From Berberis thunbergii (Eukaryota; Streptophyta; Magnoliopsida; Ranunculales; Berberidaceae), in contig QNQO01010675.1 of assembly GCA_003290165.1 (NCBI GenBank), forward strand, positions 80,047-144,046: 64,000 nt of DNA, read 5' to 3'. The notes under the pieces are model-generated. The model was not told the DNA's origin. It was given only the letters and a program-made list of their open reading frames with translations, and searched no databases. Below, one piece after another: positions 47,507 to 59,775 of this stretch. Both the position numbers and the translations under genes were made by a program. Each line of letters begins with the position of its first letter. Position 1 is the first letter of the stretch.

Positions 47507-49143
47507 GTGAATTTGATGTTGGAATTCCAACGGGTAAGTCTGAGAAACTTCATTTGTGTGTTACTTGAGCAATGCAAGAATATGAGAGAAGTGAAACAGA
47601 TCCACACCCAGATCTTAGTTCTCCCAATCTCTCCATACAAGACCACTACTTCCTCATATCTCGTCTCCTCTTCTTCTGCGCCATCTCAGAATCTGGCTCT
47701 CTTGCCTATGCCACCAATGTTTTCCACCAGATTAATAACCCCAACCTCTTTATGTACAATGCCATGATTAGAGGCCATTCCTCTTCGGTGGATGCTGGAA
47801 CTGGGTCTATACTTCTCTACAAGCAAATGCTTAGACAAGGGGTCCGACCCAATCACCTTACCTTCCCCTTTCTCGTGAAAGAATGCACTGAACGATGTGA
47901 TATCCAATTGGGTACAAGTGTACATAATTGTGTTGCTAAGATTGGGTTTGAAAATGATTTGTTTATTCAAAACTCTGTTGTAGTTATGTATTCTATGTGT
48001 GGGGATTTGAAATGCGCACGTAGGGTATTTGATGAAATGTCTACAAAGGATGTTGTTTCTTGGAACTCAATGCTTACAGGGTATTTAAGGTGTGGGGCAC
48101 TTGAATTGGCATTGGATTTGTTTAGGATGATGAATGAGAGAAATGTTATATCTTGGAATTCGATTATAACTGGATTGGTTCAAGGTGGGCGCCCTAAGGA
48201 GGCCTTGGATTTCTTCCATGAAATGCAGGTTTTGGATGATGATACAGTTAGACCTGACAAGATAACTATAGCGAGTGTCATTTCTGCTTGTGCTTCTCTT
48301 GGTGCGATTGATCAGGGGAAATGGGTCCATAGTTACATACAAAGAACTGGGGTGGAGTGCGATATGGTAATTAGAACTGCACTTGTTGACATGTATGGTA
48401 AATGTGGGTATGTAGAAAAAGCGGTCAAGGTCTTTGAGGATATAAGTACTAAGGATGTGTTCGCTTGGACTGTTATGATTTCAGTGTTTGCTCTTCATGG
48501 GCATGTAAAAGAGGCTTTTGATTTATTTGGACAGATGCAGATGCAAGGGGTGAGGCCTAATCATGTGACATTTGTTGGATTGTTGTCATCTTGTGCTCAT
48601 TCAGGCCAAGTAGAGAAGGGTTGTTGGTGTTTTAACATGATGGAACGGGTTTACTCAATTAAGCCATTGGTTGAGCACTGTGCATGCATGGTCGATATAC
48701 TTGGTCGAGCTGGACTCTTTGTAGAGGCAGAAAAGTTTATCAGGAGCATGCCTGTGGAGCCAGATGTATATGTTTGGGGTGCATTGCTGGGTGGCTGTAG
48801 GATGCATGGGAATGTGGAATTAGGAGAACGGGTTGCACATTATCTGATTGAGTTGGAACCTTTGAACCATTCTTTTTATGTGGTTTTGACCGATATTTAT
48901 GCCAAAGGTAATAGGTTTAATGATGCAAAGAGAGTAAGGGTGTACATGGAGGAGAGAGGGATAAAAAAGCCTGTACCAGGTTGTAGTATGATTGAAATTG
49001 ATGGCATCATTAATAAATTCTCAGTAAAAGGATCTCCTGAAGCTAAGATGATGGAGATCAATTGGGTTTTAACAAGGATAAGTGACGAAATGAAGATAAA
49101 GGATCCTTGCCTAACAGTTAAGGATCTGATAGAATCGATCTGA
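47507..49143 (+). CDS. PLS-class pentatricopeptide repeat protein, E subgroup, with 5' frame break
   Basis: The main frame runs from ATG 47,572 to TGA 49,143 (523 aa). From residue ~45 there are successive PPR motifs of alternating P, L and S type, e.g. NPNLFMYNAMIRG, DVVSWNSMLTGYLRCG, NVISWNSIITGLVQGG, TALVDMYGKCGYVEKA, PNHVTFVGLLSSCAHSG, and an E-type tail (DVYVWGALLGGCRMHGNVEL to the end), without a DYW domain. Such proteins bind organellar RNA and often act in C-to-U editing in plastids or mitochondria. The first ~22 residues of this frame are not PPR-like. The expected opening (LLEQCKNMREVKQIHTQIL) lies in another frame from ATG 47,507, so a 1-bp loss (or 2-bp gain) sits at about 47,615-47,640. 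Intron-less, as usual. Functional status depends on whether that break is real. Confidence 0.85.
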
Positions 49144-49849
49144 AACATAAAAATGATGTGCATTTCTCGCTTTGGTTACGCCAACCAAGTCCTTAATCCT
49201 GCTTTGACAGAGCTCAAAGATGGTCTTTTCAGTAAACACTTGAGAGATTGATTCAATAATCATCATTTGAGAAAATTGTGAATTTTGTGATGAGGGAACT
49301 CATTGTAAGAATCTTGATCAGTCTAAACTATACAACAAGAAAGATGTTCAGATGTTGAGCAATTGCAGTGTGTACATCATGAGATTCTTGGAGGTAAATA
49401 TTCTTGGAAATTGTTTGAAGCGATTTTGGTGATTTTGAGATTGCAACCGTTAGAGTTGCGGATTGTTTTCTTTTTGGCTTTGCAGGTTCTAATCTCTCCC
49501 TCCTACTCTCTCACTCACTCAGATTTCTTGTTTTGGCAATTTGTATTTGTTGTTTTGTTACTGAGACATTTTCTATTTCGTTTTGTCTATGGAGTTGGAG
49601 CCAAACCCTTGGGACTAAGAGCATGATTATCAAAGAGGTAACCGTTGATCTGTATTCTTCTACACGTTATTGATGATCTCTTTCCATTTGCTCTTTGTTA
49701 AGTTGTTTTAACATTGTTTACCTAATTTTGTATAAACTACTTCATTTTCTTCTTACTCTAGTGTTAGTTTTCTTTTAATTAAATTAGCATAATCTGGTTA
49801 ATACCAAGGGATTCAAATATTTAGTCTTTTGTGATCTTTATATTGTTTG
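49144..49849. other. PPR 3' flank, nothing recognised
   Basis: AT-rich; an 87-codon frame at 49,363-49,626 has Leu/Phe-rich, non-family composition. Confidence 0.4.
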
Positions 49850-50160
49850 GGAGGAGGGGATCCTGAATTGGGATCTTCACCTTCAAAGAGTCGCCCTTTC
49901 AGAAGGAGAGATGATTGAGTTTGGGGATCTGTCTGGGGTCTTGGATGGTATTTATCTGGGGGATACAGATGATAAGATTGGTTTGGAAGGATGATAAAGA
50001 AATGAGTGTTTTTTTTTTTTAATATATTTATATAGTGGTGCCGAACTATGTCCTACACGGCGTGTTCAATAATTTTCCTTCTAAGTTGGTTTGGAACAAA
50101 CTTTGTTCGTTAGAATTGGCTCACAGAGGAATGAGTATAGACGAGGGGTATAGTTTTTGT
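49850..50160 (+). mobile_element. LINE ORF2 remnant
   Basis: Fragments such as WEEGILNWDLHLQRV, GDTDDKIGLEG and, in another frame, NNFPSKLVWNKLCSLELAHRG match the zf-RVT region of plant L1 ORF2 with frame breaks. Short, without 3' tail. Confidence 0.5.
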
Positions 50161-51020
50161 CTTTGAACTTGAAAACAACACATCTCATTCATTGTGATTG
50201 GATCAATAAGGTATGTTGCACCCTGTTGGTTCATTCGGATTGTCTTGGGTTATACTGGCTTCCATGGAGGATATGCTGAGACGATGGAGTGCTTGGAGGT
50301 ACCTATCTATGAGTGCTTGTACTCAATGAGATAATGGATCAATAAGGTATGGATGCACCATGTTGTAAATCTATGCTTGAGGAATGTTAATGTGTTGGAT
50401 GTGGATCCAACATAAAACTAAGTTGATAAGATATCACATAAAATCTAATGATTCTGATCCATCAACTTTATTGAAATCCCCAACTTGTTATAAGTGTTCT
50501 AACTATGCAGCACTTATTGATGAGATGCTCCTTGGCTCTGAAAGTTGAATTTTTGGGGTGGATTGGGATTGCTTGGGACGGCCAAATAAATAAGGCAAAA
50601 CATTCATTAAGGCTTTGATGATTCAAATGAGTTTGATTTATTCCCTCTCTTCTGGAAGGTCAAGAAGTTTCAGCATTGGGTTATAAGCCTCCCTCAAGAA
50701 AATTATTAATTGTTGATGACTTCGTGTGTGGCCGGGTAAATAGTGAGAATTAGCTCTTTATCTAGGCAACATGAAGCAAATTGTGCAAGTTTTAAAACTA
50801 ATATTTCATTCATTTCTACGCTACTTTCACTAAAAATCGGCTCATTCTCTACATATTAAGTTGAAGATCGTTTTCACCAAAAAAATTTAAAATAAAAATA
50901 AAATCAGATCACCTCGATCCTAGCCACATAATATCTCGTTATTCTTGTTCGGAATAAAAAGGAGAATATAGTCTCAAGGTTTCTCATGGTGACCATGGAA
51001 GATCTAGAGAACATGAACTA

Positions 51021-51494
51021 CAAATACGGTAGTACCTAATGGATATAATTTTAAATTCATGATCACGGGCAAGGACACTTCTGCTAACTTTCCCCTGGTT
51101 CTTCTACATTCTATGCAATCGTCTAATACAAGATAAGATTATGCAAGAATTAGAACAAGTAATGGGATGTGACAAATGAAAATAATGAAGCCAACCATTC
51201 ATGATTTCATAGTGAACATAACTTATACCGCACTAGCTACTTGATAATATGCATTATCAAGCGAGACATTATGATTATATTCCACTGTCCCTGTGGTAAT
51301 TTATATCTCAAGCAATTGTTGCTGTCAGTTTTGGGTTGTGATTTGACGATTGATTCATGTCACAGAATGGAAGATGCGTAGAAATGGATGGTGTCTTTCC
51401 TGATGGTTATAAGCTTAAGAAAGGTGATGTTTGTACTACATGACTTATTCCATGGGTGGGATGTCCTATCTCTGGGGAGAGAAGTGACTTTGAA
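51021..51494 (+). pseudogene. CYP704-like cytochrome P450 relic, copy A
   Basis: Two exon remnants. About 51,028-51,178: the I-helix with GKDTSAN (P450 consensus [AG]Gx[DE]T[TS]), and after a frame change QDKIMQELEQVMGCD. About 51,366-51,480, after an AG acceptor: NGRCVEMDGVFPDGYKLKKGD, then shifted YYMTYSMGGMSYLWGE. These are the I-helix and pre-PERF regions; wording is closest to CYP704 fatty-acid hydroxylases. The haem-binding Cys region (FxxGxRxCxG) is absent. Not functional. Confidence 0.8.
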
Positions 51495-52512
51495 CTTTGA
51501 ACTTGAAAGCACAACACATCTCCTTCATTGTGATTGGATTGGATCAATAAGGTATGGATGCACCTTGTTGGTTCATTTGGATTGTCCTGGGTTATGCTGG
51601 CTTCCAGGGAGGATATCCTGAGATGATAACAGTACTTGAAGGTCCCTATATAAGAGTGCTTGTACTCAATGAGATAATGGATCACTAGGGAATGGATGCG
51701 CCTTGTTGGTTCATTTGGATTGTCCTGGGTTATACTGGCTTCCATGGATGATATCCCGAGATAATGGAGTACTTGGAGGTCTCTATCTAAGAGTGCTTAT
51801 ACTCAGTGAGATAATGGATCACTAATGTATGGATGCACCTTCTTGTAAATCTATGCTTGAGAGATGTTAATGTGTTGGATTTGGATCCAACATAAAACTA
51901 AGTTGATATGATATCACATAAAATCTGATGATTCTAATCCATCAACAACTTTATTGAAACCCCCAACTTGTTACAAGTGTTCTATCTATGAGCACTTATT
52001 GATAAGATGCTCCTTGGCTCCGAGAGTTGGATTTCGGGTGGATTGAGATTTTGCTTGGGACGGCCTAATAAATAAGCAAAACATTCATTAAGGCTTTGAT
52101 GATTCAAGTGAGTTTGATTTATTGGTATTATCCCTCCCTTCTGGTAGGTCAAGAAGTTTCTTAGCATTGGGTTATAAGCCTCCCTCAAGAAAAATGTGAA
52201 CTTTGTTGATGACTTCGTGTGGACGGGTAAGTAGTGAGAATTAGCTCTTTATCTAGGCAACAGGAAGCAAATTGTGCAAGTTCTAAAACTAGTATTTCAT
52301 TCCTTTCTACGTCACTTTCACAAAAAATCGGCTCATCTGTGTATATTAAGTTTAAAATCATTTTTTCACCAAAAAATTAAAAAAACCAAAATAAAAAATC
52401 AGATCACTTTGATTCTAACCACATAATATCTCGTTGTTCTTGTTCGGAATAAAAAGGAGAATAGGTTTCTCACGGTGGCCACGGAAAATCTATAGAACAT
52501 GAATTACAAATA

Positions 52513-52995
52513 TGGATAGTACCTAATGGACATAATTTTAAATTTCATGATCGCAGGCAAGGACACTTCTGCTAACGCTCCCCTGGTTCTTCTACATTCC
52601 ATGCAATCATCTAATACAAGATAAGATTGTGCAAGACCTAGAACAAGTAATGGGATGTGACAAATAAAAATAATGAAGCCAACCATTCATGATTTCATAG
52701 TGAACATAACTTATACCACACTGGCTACTTGATAATATTAATATGCATTATCAAGTGAGACAGTATGATTATATCCCATTGTCTCCGTGGTAATTTATAT
52801 CTCAAGCAATTGTTGCAGTCAGTTTTAGGTTGTTGTGATTTGACGATTGATTCATGTTACAGAATAGACGATACGTAGAAATGGATGGTGTCCTTCCTGA
52901 TGGTTATAAGCTTAAGAAAGGTGATGTGTGTACTACATGACTCATTCTATGGGTAGGATGAACTATTTCTGGAGAGTCAAGTGAGAGGACTCTTG
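52513..52995 (+). pseudogene. CYP704-like cytochrome P450 relic, copy B
   Basis: Same two exon remnants as copy A: MDIILNFMIAGKDTSAN (52,528 on), shifted to QDKIVQDLEQVMGCD, and about 52,866-52,978 RYVEMDGVLPDGYKLKKGD shifted to YYMTHSMGRMNYFW. The frame break inside GDV.YYM is shared by both copies, so it predates the duplication. Copy A has an additional break before the I-helix that copy B lacks. Confidence 0.8.
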
Positions 52996-54611
52996 ACGAT
53001 TGCTTGATCATGGGGTTATTTAACCCAAATCACAGTTCAAATTCATCGCATTTCATTTTGTCTGATGAACAACACAATTCAGTTTAATAGCATCTCCAAC
53101 ATAGTTAAACCACTATGGTTCAACATATATTTTGGCAAACTCAGTGTCATAAAATGAATATAAATAGATTATACTCTCAGTATGTAATATTTTTATTGGA
53201 TCTTTTTTAGAGGAAGTCCTCGGTTTTGTCTAGGTAAAGACTTTACTTATCCTTAGGTTGCTTCTGTCGGTTCAAATTAGCTAATGAAAACAAGTGACAT
53301 AGAACCATCATGCATGCCCATCCCAACAGGTAGGCAACTTAGGCCTTTGCCTTAATATAATGTGGGAGTCATTTCCTGAGGTTGCCTAGCCCCAGTTTGT
53401 CTTGGGTGACACTGCCTTCACCTTGATGGACTTAATCTTAATGCAATACCCAGGCTATAATCATATGCAAATAAAATCTTTGACTATTGTTTGTTTAGTT
53501 TTTCGACCAATTTCGTTGATGTCATTATGATTTCTTTTAGCATGTTCATTTAATTTAAAGCAAAGCTTCATATTACAAGTGTAACCATTAAGTTAGAGCA
53601 TTCAATATTTTTTACAATTATGAGTTGTCCAAGGGGTTTTACTATTTAACCTTGTTTGTACCTGTGAGGCTCTTGTACTAAAATCCCAAGTTTTAATTTT
53701 TTTTAATGTACCTGTGACTCTTGTATAAAATCCCAAGTTTTCATTTTTCTTTTAACTTGCATCTTGGCCACAAAAAAAAGATGGTTGATCAGTCAATGTC
53801 ACTCAAAATTGATTTGCAAGAAAGACATTTAAACATATGCCTGAGAAGGTGGGTAGGTAGTCATAATCAAGAATTCCATTGCAGTTTCTCTTGGCATATT
53901 CATTAACTCATTCTGTGTTTTATGGCTCATAAACTTGGGATATAATTTGTGGTGGCTCATAAACAATGGTGGCACAAGTTTTGATCTACTGGTGTTTCTT
54001 GTGGCAGAACCTACAATTGTGTTTCCACACCAAAGAAAAAGACATGATACATTTCTCTCTTTTTTTATTTTAAATTCTCAATCCCTTATGCTTCAAAATC
54101 CTAAGCTAACCATATTTATGACACTATTTTTTGTTCAAGACTTCAAGTATCTCCCTCCTTTCATCATTGTTTTTCTTCAAACCAAATACAACCTAGAATA
54201 TAAAAATGATCTAGAGGCCAGACAATTTTTTATGCTTGAAAATCTCAATTGAAACCAACTAACACCGATGCAATGTTGACCCCAATCCCATTATGATTTC
54301 AGATTGAACCCTTCTTAGGTGAAGGTGAAGGTTAACTGAATTGCAAACTCAGGGAAGCTGTGAATCTCAGTTACTGCTGTCAATCTTAGGCGTTGCAGCT
54401 GAGAATTTTATCCACAACCGATAACATTTTCTCTGTTTTTTTTTGTACGTTAAAGTCTTAACGTGTCATGAGGAAGTGCGTGCTTCTTACAGTGCTGTCA
54501 ACTTCAATAACAAGTAAAAAAGGAACAAAGCCCGTGACCAACAATACTAACAAGAAGATGAAAAGCAACTACAATCAATAAATCTGGCAAAGCAACCTCT
54601 CATCGTCATCA

Positions 54612-54643
<32 letters not shown>

Positions 54644-54735
54644 CTCTTTTGAGATTTGGCACCACTCACAGATTCTCCACCTAAATCTTCTCCCCACCCC
54701 ATACCACCTTTAAAACCGGTGAATACAACACTTCC
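52996..54735. other. Intergenic DNA and fucosidase upstream region
   Basis: A small repeat (gtacctgtga.gctcttgta / gtacctgtgactcttgtataaaatcccaag) lies near 53,657-53,735. A 105-codon frame at 53,935-54,252 is not family-like. A poly(T) run of about 30 bp lies at 54,613-54,642, about 95 bp before the fucosidase ATG. No TATA box is assigned. Confidence 0.45.
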
Positions 54736-56387
54736 ATGCAGCACCAAGTAGTAGTGCGGCTGAACTGGAATCCATTAATGTCTATTGTAACATGGTTTCT
54801 CTTGTTGTTCTTTGTTTGCCTTCACACATTCTTTCATGTCATTGAATCAAAACATGAATTTGCTACACCACCACCATTACCAATTCTTCCACTACCTTCA
54901 GCATCTCAATTGAAATGGCAACAAAGAGAGCTCGTAATGTTTCTTCACTTTGGAGTGAACACCTTCACCAACTCTGAGTGGGGGACTGGGAGAGAAGATC
55001 CGTCTATCTTCAACCCTGTTGGGTTAAATGCAAATCAATGGGTGGACACTGCAGTGGAAGCTGGATTCTCTCTTATGATTCTCACCGCAAAACATCATGA
55101 TGGGTTCTGTCTTTGGCCTTCCAAGTACACTGATCATTCTGTTGTAGGTAGTCCATGGAGAGGTGGACATGGGGATGTTGTGGGAGAATTTGTTGAAGCT
55201 GCCAAGGCCAGAGGAGTTGATATCGGCTTGTATCTTTCGCCATGGGATCGACATGAGAAGAGATATGGAAAAGAAATTGAGTACAACGAGTACTACTTAG
55301 GCCAGCTACTGGAGCTGCTCAGAGGGTAAATTGGGGTCCTAATTTATAGTACATTTACTTCATTTTTGTTTGTTAACGGGATGACTTGTTTTTGTTTTGT
55401 AGGTATGGCAGTGTCCAGGAGATATGGTTTGATGGAGCGAAAGGGTCTAATGCGCCAAATATGTCGTACTACTTTGGAGATTGGTTTTCCATGGTGAAGG
55501 AACTGCAAGGTTCAATTAACATATTTTCTGATGCAGGTCCAGATGTTAGATGGGTTGGTGACGAGAAGGGATCTGCTGGGAGTACTTGTTGGTCTACCCT
55601 AAATCGAAGTGCAGTAACAATTGGAGGCAACATGGACAGGTAGTAATTCTATACAACATCATAGCCTTTTCTATTGTGTTCATCTGTATATAATGGTAAT
55701 GATAAATGCAGTTATCTGAACAAGGGTGATCCGAGTGGAACCGATTGGCTGCCTCCTGAATGTGATGTATCAATCCGTACTGGATGGTTTTGGCATAAAT
55801 CTCAGACACCGAAGCTATTGAGCCATCTACTCAGGATCTATTACAAATCCGTGGGACGTAATTGTGTACTATTGCTCAATATACCTCCAAATTCATCAGG
55901 TTTAATATCAGAGATTGATGTCCAACGAGCAGTAGAGTTTCGCAGGGCAATTGATACAATTTTCAAAGTCAATTTAGCTGCAGGTAGCATCGTTCAAGCC
56001 AGTAGTCAAAGGGGAACAAAGTATGATGCATTTGGACCCGAAACTGTTCTAGACCAAGACCATCTATGGTCATACTGGGCACCAGGGGACGGGTCAAAAA
56101 GTGAGCATTGGATCGAATTTACAGGAAAAGTGGCCTTCAAATTCAATGTGGTGAGAATTCAAGAAGCAATTGGGCTGGGGCAGAGGATCATACAACATGA
56201 AATCTATGCTGATGGCAAATGTATCGCCAAGGGGACAACAATTGGTTACAAAAGGCTTCATAGACTGAAAAATGGAGTAATTTACGCTCATCGGGTGAGG
56301 ATCTTAATAAAGAAATCAAAAGGATTGCCATTGATCTCATCTGTTGGTCTTCATTTTGATCCCTTTTGGCATCCTAAAATGACTTGA
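54736..56387 (+). CDS. FUC1: Alpha-L-fucosidase (GH29), 3 exons
   Basis: Exons 54,736-55,325, 55,403-55,639 and 55,712-56,387, all with GT/AG borders and matching phases, give 500 aa. This is the expected size for plant FUC1, a secreted exo-alpha-L-fucosidase that removes fucose from glycans such as N-glycan Lewis structures. Hydrophobic secretion signal or anchor at residues 14-36. GH29 core: FLHFGVNTFTNSEWG (~70-83), KHHDGFCLWPS (119-129), DIGLYLSPWDRHE (162-174), and WFDG with the nucleophile Asp at 207, built across intron 1. Later YWAPGDG and a beta-rich C-terminal part from ~330. The ATG is the first in frame and places the signal correctly. No stops or frameshifts; likely functional. 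Confidence 0.93.
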
Positions 56388-57519
56388 AAGTTAATATTTT
56401 GGAAAATAAATGACTTGAAAGTTGAGACAGAGTAGGTGCTTGATAAATTGTAGGTTTGGTAAACTTACTACAATTGTCATGTGAAACTTCATCTTCGCAT
56501 GAGGTGTATTCTTCAAATTTATGGAAAGTTTGGGCAAAATGCTGGTTGCCTTTCCTTGCTCAAGTCACTCTCCCCGAATCTCTATAAACTATTTCCTTTG
56601 TACAAGACTTTAGCATGCTGCAAAGAAAGAGATGTTGCAGGGCCAGTCATGAGATTATGGGTGCCCGTGGCAATTTTTTCAAAGGGCTTTTTACGTACAA
56701 AAAATATCGGAAACATACTTTAAAAAATCACTTAAATTGTTGTCAAATTCGAATAGGATCCAAAATCACTTCATATTATAATTATTTTATCAAATAAACG
56801 TATAATACATCTTATTTAAACAAATGCAAAATTCTCATTTTTCAAAGCACCAATGGTTTCAAATGTTAGCAGCGATTATGAAAATGACTAGAAATAAATA
56901 TATCTTCAAGAATATGAAATGGTCCATACACAAGGTGATATATAAAATTGCCATGCTTTTAAAGTATTGGCAATCTCAATTATTGATTGAATCAGTCTCA
57001 ACTAGCACATCTTTGATTCGTAAGTGATTTAATGCCTCACTCTTTCAACTCAAAAGAATGGATCAGATTTGAAATCGACTTTCGTGTTTGCAGGCAATGG
57101 AATAGATTTTTGTAGCTGCGTCAGCTATTGATGACAATGGTAATGATTCTTGATTTCACCATGCATTCTTCCAAATATGGTATCCCTGTATAGTTTAGCT
57201 ATGGGCTTGAACGGGATGGAAAAGCTGCCGAAAAAATGCGTATACTCAGACCAAGTTGGTGTTATTAGTACTAGCAGTCTAACTCCAGAGAATGTAAGAA
57301 GTGGACTTTTGTGAATGTGTAGTTTTGATGTAATTAACGGGGTTGGGGCCACTTATGTTACTCTTGCCCCTTTTCTCAGCTTGGGGCAACTCATAAAATT
57401 CAACCGTGGATAAATAGTGCTACCTCAATTTAGTTTAATGAATTTTTATGAAATATGATTTCATCCAACCAAACACACCCATGGTATTATGCTCCTACCA
57501 ATACCCTTAGTATTATTTT
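56388..57519. other. Fucosidase 3' flank, no gene recognised
   Basis: Short frames only. The minus-strand frame at 57,125-57,352 has no family resemblance. Confidence 0.45.
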
Positions 57520-58055
57520 TGATGTGTCCAAAAATCGTCCTCCTATGACTTTGACTTGTAAAACCACTGTTAGACTGTCAAGGACTATATTTTTGGTGGC
57601 CGAAAGGACTCCGATGCTAAAGTCAGTAACTATGTTGGAAGAAGGAAGTAAATATGGACAAAACTCAGTTAAAGTTGCATACATTTGTCGAATGTTCCCT
57701 TTACCTTTTATAATGATTGTAGTTAACTCTCAGCGTGACTTAAGCATGTGAGGCGCAACGGAAAGAGATATTTCTGTAATAGTCTTCTCCTTAATGGAGA
57801 TGCGTTCGTGGAGGCGTAGTTCTCTCCACAACTCTTTCTTGGTGCAACGTTCTTCCTTTTTATGAGAGAACGTGTATCGAGCCTGGATTTGGGCTTTGAT
57901 TCGTCTGGGTCTGAATTCGGATATTGTTTATACCTTATTGGTGGTGGGCTAGTCCGGGCCTTTATAATTGGCCTCAATTCTTCAGAGCTTTATGAGCTAA
58001 TCCAATGGATCGGGCGCTATATTCTTGTGATGGGACTTTATGTTGTGTGTACCGA
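57520..58055 (-). repeat. Tat-like LTR, copy 3 (truncated solo)
   Basis: Begins TGATGTGTCC and follows the 8,001 and 13,531 LTRs to about gtgtacc (58,051), where homology stops ~30-40 bp short of the expected CATCA end. Same orientation as those LTRs. The sequence that follows looks like the start of a different LTR, so a later insertion probably cut this one. No second LTR or internal region of its own. Confidence 0.8.
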
Positions 58056-58600
58056 TAAACACTAAAAACATCAATTTTTACACCCCTAAATATACAATTG
58101 TTAAGTCCAATTATTAAATTTAATATCTAATGAAGTGTATTTTGTGCATTTTGTAGGAATTCAAACACAAATCTCAAATCATGCATAAAGTGGCTCAATA
58201 AGGCTAAATTCAACAATTAGAAGGCTCAATGGGAGTTCAAATGCATTTATAAGGATTAAAGAATTTCAATCCCAAGACCCATGAAGTCAAGCCCACAAAG
58301 CAACAACAACAATAACAGATCTCGAGAAAATCAATATGAAGATTTGGACCTCCACATGGCCAACTTTATCATAAAAAAATCTTACATGTTTCCTTATTCA
58401 ACTCCAACACCATTCATTGTTTCACTCAACCATTTATTGTTTCATTCAACCGTGTTTCATTGTTTAACTCAAATCATATTTCCTTGTTTCACTCAACCAT
58501 GTTTTCTTATTTTACTCAAACCCCTTTTACCTAAAAGCCCAATTTTTTTTTTAATTTTTAATAATAACCTCCAGTGGGGAGGGGCAACTATGAGATGTCA
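58056..58600 (+). repeat. Probable Athila-type LTR or leader remnant
   Basis: Starts near gataaacactaaaaacatcaattttt and contains phrases (tacacccctaaatata, gtgcattttgtaggaattcaa, caagacccatgaagtcaagc) usual for Athila-like repeats in my recollection. It directly precedes the Athila integrase fragment, so most of gag-pol is deleted. Ends uncertain. Confidence 0.4.
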
Positions 58601-58639
58601 GACCTTTATTACTTGAGAAAAATTCCTTTACACTTATCG

Positions 58640-59445
58640 GGGGTACATGACGACTTTACCCGAGATAAAAAAATTGTTATTTTATTAATAAGGGAGTTTA
58701 TCTTTAGTAGATTTGGCACCCCAAGGGTATCATTAGTAATGGGGGTAAGGATTTCTGTAACCGCGTCTTTGAGCATCTTGTTAAAAAGTATGAGGTTACT
58801 CACAAAGTTTTCCTTTCCTACCATCCTCAAACAAGCGGTCAAGTTGAAGTCTCAAATCGTTAAATCAAGAACATCCTTGAAAAATCAATCCAAATCGGAA
58901 ATATTGGTCTTTACGTCTTTTGGATGCCTTATGGGCATACCGAACTGCATTCAAAACTCCTTTAGGGATGTCTCCCTATAGATTGGTTTTTGGTAAACCT
59001 TGTCACCTTCTTGTCGAACTCCAACATAGAGCTTATTGGGCTACAAAGAGTCTAAACTATGATCTCGTTATGGCTGGTAAAAAATGGAAACTTCAGCTCG
59101 ATGAGTTAGAAGAATTGGGGTATGATGCTTATGACTATCCAAAAACTACAAAGATAAAATATGAAGTGGACACATGAAAAAAACATTGTGAGAAAAAAGT
59201 TCCATCTTGGTAAGAAAGTCCTACTCTATAACTCTTGTCTTCACCTCTTTCCAGGTAAGCTAAAAACTCATTGGTCTGGTCCATTCATGGCACGTGATGT
59301 TAAAGACTACGGTGCCATCACCGTAGAAAACCCTATAAATGATAGTCTCTTTCAAGTAAATGGACAGCGACTGAAGCCATACCATGAACTTCCCACAAGG
59401 TCAGTGGAAACCATTCAGTTGATTGATCATAACTATGAGGATTAG
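58640..59445 (+). pseudogene. Athila-type gypsy integrase C-terminal fragment
   Basis: Frame pieces in order: [21 protein letters not shown] (before 58,862), [20 protein letters not shown] (58,920 on), [33 protein letters not shown], then at 59,161-59,445 LHLFPGKLKTHWSGPF and VNGQRLKPYHE. This is the integrase catalytic-end and C-terminal part of Athila-clade elements. At least three frameshifts and a premature stop. RT and RNase H are missing upstream. Confidence 0.88.
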
Positions 59446-59775
59446 TCACGCCTACAAATTCCTACTCAACTAAGCCTATTTGGGGGTGGTATCCACCACC
59501 CCTATTACTTCTGGCAATGACATTAAACTTAGAGCTAATGGGAGACAACCCGGTCCTTTTATGCATTCATTCATAAAATAATAATAAAAATAAAAACATA
59601 ATTAATAATACATCACCCCACCAACTCACTCTTTTTCATTGCAGGAACAATGCAGATGTTCAGCAAATCACCTGAGGTAATAAGTTCTAATTTTTATTTC
59701 TCACTTTTCATTTCATTTGTTTAACACTGGGGACAATGTTCTATTTGTTTGGGGGCGGGGAGATTTATCATAATT
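59446..59775 (+). other. Athila 3' region with polypurine tract
   Basis: Contains attaaacttagagctaatgg followed by gagacaacccgg, the post-pol block usual in Athila elements, and a purine tract tttgggggcggggag near 59,748-59,762. The 3' LTR that should follow is not recognisable. Confidence 0.55.

Larger units (their letters stand above)
50161..52995. repeat. Tandem duplication of a 1.3-1.5 kb block
   Basis: Copy A 50,161-51,494, copy B 51,495-52,995, aligned along nearly their whole length (shared: ctttgaacttgaaa, ttaatgtgttggat.tggatcc, cttattgatgagatgctcctt/cttattgataagatgctcctt, ggcaaggacacttctgctaac). Copy B holds an extra local repeat of about 145 bp (the ttggttcatttggattgtcc block at ~51,566 and ~51,707). 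Each copy carries the same two exon relics of a P450, so the gene was already in pieces or was duplicated as a part. Confidence 0.85.

Noticed and set aside
47686..49163. Minus-strand frames across the PPR gene
   Set aside because: Antisense shadows of the 523-codon frame.
51407..51745. 112-codon minus-strand frame with an internal repeat
   Set aside because: The repeat in the peptide only mirrors the local 145-bp DNA duplication; it is antisense to P450 relic DNA.
53935..54252. 105-codon plus-strand frame upstream of the fucosidase
   Set aside because: No domain, no splice logic, AT-driven composition.
57125..57352. 75-codon minus-strand frame
   Set aside because: No family signal and no neighbouring exons.
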